Shown here: piece after piece, positions 62,394 to 64,000 of the stretch
Layout: every line of letters starts with the position of its first letter
How positions within the stretch are numbered: the first letter of the stretch is position 1
Source: Paratinospora sagittata
Taxonomy: Eukaryota > Streptophyta > Magnoliopsida > Ranunculales > Menispermaceae
Assembly: GCA_035771175.1 (NCBI GenBank)
Contig: CM069590.1
Span: 33,060,821-33,124,820, forward strand
Direction: 5' to 3'
Length of the DNA stretch: 64,000 bases
Made by a program: the position numbers and the translations under genes
The notes under the pieces: model-generated
Told to the model about the DNA's origin: nothing
Database searches by the model: none
The model's input: only the letters and a program-made list of their open reading frames with translations

Positions 62394-64000
62394 TCTCGTT
62401 AGAAATATAAGATTTTAGTCTAAGACGTGCAAATTGCTGGATAGCCTTATTTTTGAAAAATTAATATTTTGACACTAAAGAACCATTTCATTGACCCAAA
62501 ACACTTTGATATAAGATTAAACACTTTTAAATAATTCAAAACTCATTAAAATTATGATTAAAACCTTTCATAAAACATTTTTTTCAAAATGAAATACTAT
62601 ATCGAAAGTGATTTTGAAGACTTTGCAATTTTCAGAGTTTTAGTGCTGAGAGTGATCGAGGGGTTAACCTACACCCCAGAGATCAAACTAATGCATTAGA
62701 CATGAGATATGTCTTCGTTCTTCGAGCTTGATCTTTGTAGAATTCGAAAGCTATTGTTTGATGTGTTCTTGATGCAAAACAGGTGATGTGTTCCTTTTTT
62801 ATGTGTTATCTTATCGAGACCACTTCATATACTTAGAGTTTTAAACAATGGATACCCTCTGCAAATCTTCGCACACAAGGGATAAAATGAAGAACTAGCT
62901 GAACATCAAGACAGATTGCAATTTTGATTCAATTCGAAGCCTTTTTTTGCAAAGGCAAGAATCATTACTTTCTTCTCTTCAAAAACTCTTCGAAAAGCTC
63001 AATCTAACTTGCAAATATCGTGCGTGTTGTATTTTTGAAAATCAGAGAATGAGTGTTTTATAAAATTTGAAGTTGAAGGTTAAAGAGCAAGAGTACTACA
63101 CAATGATTTGAATTCAAAACATTGTTCAATCTAAAGTTTTTTGGGCGTGCGAGACAATGGGAATCATCTAGGTGTTACTAGAGAATATTTCAGTTAAGAT
63201 AACCTGGCAAAACTGTGAAGGAATAGAAAAATCGAGCAAGCAGAAGTGCCCACATTTTTCTCGTTAGAAATATAAGATTTTAGTCTAAGACGTGCAAATT
63301 GCTGGATAGCCTTATTTTTGAAAAATTAATATTTTGACACTAAAGAACCATTTCATTGACTCAAAACACTTTGATATAAGATTAAACACTTTTAAATAAT
63401 TCAAAACTCATTAAAATTATGATTAAAACCTTTCATAAAACATTTTTTTCAAAATGAAATACTATATCGAAAGTGATTTTGAAGACTTTGCAATTTTCAG
63501 AGTTTTAGTGCTGAGAGTGATCGAGGGGTTAACCTACACCCCAGAGATCAAACTAATGCATTAGACATGAGATATGTCTTCGTTCTTCGAGCTTGATCTT
63601 TGTAGAATTCGAAAGCTATTGTTTGATGTGTTCTTGATACAAAACAGGTGATGTGTTCCTTTTTTATGTGTTATCTTATCGAGACCACTTCATATACGTA
63701 GAGTTTTAAACAATGGATACCCTCTGCAAATCTTCGCACACAAGGGATAAAATGAAGAACTAGCTGAACATCAAGACAGATTGCAATTTTGATTCAATTC
63801 GAAGCCTTTTTTTGCAAAGGCAAGAATCATTACTTTCTTCTCTTGAAAAACTCTTCGAAAAGCTCAATCTAACTTGCAAATATCGTGCGTGTTGTATTTT
63901 TGAAAATCAGAGAATAAGTGTTTTATAAAATTTGAAGTTGAAGGTTAAAGAGCAAGAGTACTAAAAAATGATTTGAATTCAAAACATTGTTCAATCTAAA
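62394..64000. repeat. Near-identical pair M73 and partial M74
   Basis: M73 (62394) and M74 (63259, cut at the window edge after 742 bp) share 'ttcataaaac', 'gagagtgatcg', 'ggttaacctac', 'ttttttatgtg' and 'gataccctc', seen together nowhere else. M73 has 'gacccaaaac', 'cttcaaaaac' and 'tacacaatg'. M74 has 'gatacaaaac', 'atacgtag', 'ataagtg' and 'ctaaaaaatg'. This is a one-monomer tandem duplication with later changes or a switched 3' half. Confidence 0.87.

Larger units (their letters stand above)
1..64000. repeat. Satellite DNA array, ~865-bp monomer, 73 full copies plus one partial
   Basis: Direct reading shows one head-to-tail tandem repeat with no interruption. Taking the first base of the window ('tctcgtt') as phase, monomers M1-M74 start at 1, 875, 1740, 2614, 3479, 4353, 5217, 6082, 6956, 7821, 8695, 9559, 10424, 11289, 12163, 13037, 13911, 14776, 15650, 16524, 17389, 18255, 19129, 20003, 20877, 21742, 22616, 23481, 24346, 25211, 26074, 26939, 27795, 28660, 29525, 30389, 31254, 32119, 32983, 33857, 34722, 35587, 36452, 37317, 38182, 39047, 39912, 40777, 41642, 42506, 43371, 44236, 45101, 45966, 46829, 47694, 48559, 49422, 50287, 51152, 52017, 52881, 53746, 54611, 55476, 56342, 57206, 58070, 58935, 59800, 60665, 61529, 62394, 63259. 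Lengths are mostly 865 or 874 bp (range 856-874). The phase is arbitrary. The family name and host are not recognised. A centromeric or heterochromatic location is inferred from array size and higher-order structure only. Confidence 0.98.

Noticed and set aside
1..64000. Protein-coding genes
   Set aside because: Forward frames I followed in M1 close within about 36 codons. The 865-bp unit is not a multiple of three, so no frame reads through several monomers unless stops are absent. The reverse strand was checked less fully, but no long frame stood out.
1..64000. CRISPR array
   Set aside because: The repeats are about 865 bp and directly abutting, with no short repeat-unique spacer alternation.
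1..64000. Ribosomal, 5S, tRNA or histone gene cluster
   Set aside because: The unit is AT-rich, lacks any recognisable rRNA, tRNA or histone coding segment, and has no conserved gene plus variable spacer layout.
1..64000. CENP-B box
   Set aside because: Several TTCG-containing sites exist (for example 'tttcgattaagataacc' near 806-822), but none has the CGGG half of the box at the required spacing.
1..64000. Transposable element or LTR ends
   Set aside because: No terminal repeats, target-site duplications, poly-A tails or coding remnants were seen. All similarity is explained by tandem monomers.
1..64000. Telomeric repeat tracts
   Set aside because: No runs of short G-rich telomere-like units were seen anywhere in the window.

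Overview
The whole 64,000-base window is one uninterrupted head-to-tail satellite DNA array. The unit is about 865 bp. I count 73 complete monomers plus a 742-base partial one at the right edge, all in the same orientation. I found no gene, RNA gene, transposon insertion, CRISPR array or unique spacer. Every base falls inside a copy of the same unit. Lines counted by hand give roughly 30% G+C. A 64 kb array of a kilobase-class tandem repeat with higher-order structure points to eukaryotic heterochromatin, probably centromeric, pericentromeric or subtelomeric. The sequence alone does not let me name the species. CpG dinucleotides are near the number expected from composition, which argues weakly against a heavily methylated vertebrate or plant repeat.

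Monomers fall into two main head types. Type A has 'agattaaac', 'ttcagaaaac' and 'gctgag'. Type B has 'gccaattgcagg', 'agaataaac', 'ttcggaaaac' and 'gctaag' or 'gctcag'. The array is patterned by how often a B monomer appears. Main lengths are 865 bp and 874 bp, the latter from a doubled 9-mer 'atatactta'.

Layout: (1) 1-23480 carries A monomers with 'gtaaattggtgg' and many 874-bp copies. It contains two tandem 4342-bp pentamers (875-5216 and 5217-9558) in which I could see no difference, then a broken third copy, two 2613-bp trimers and a mixed tail. (2) 23481-32982 is more diverged, with A-B dimers then A-B-B trimers, many private point changes and small deletions. (3) 32983-52880 is a B-A-A trimer regime of about 2593-2604 bp per unit. 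One unit has collapsed to two monomers, and two adjacent units (45101-47693 and 47694-50286) look identical. (4) 52881-64000 has no type-B head; two related blocks there differ by one monomer lost and one gained, both explained by unequal exchange.

Hybrid monomers, near-identical neighbouring units and local signature variants are the expected marks of unequal crossover and gene conversion homogenising a satellite. The most useful contents are the monomer coordinates, the higher-order unit boundaries, several exchange breakpoints narrowed to about 65-360 bp, and conserved inverted repeats inside the unit. I found no evidence of a protein-coding or defence system.
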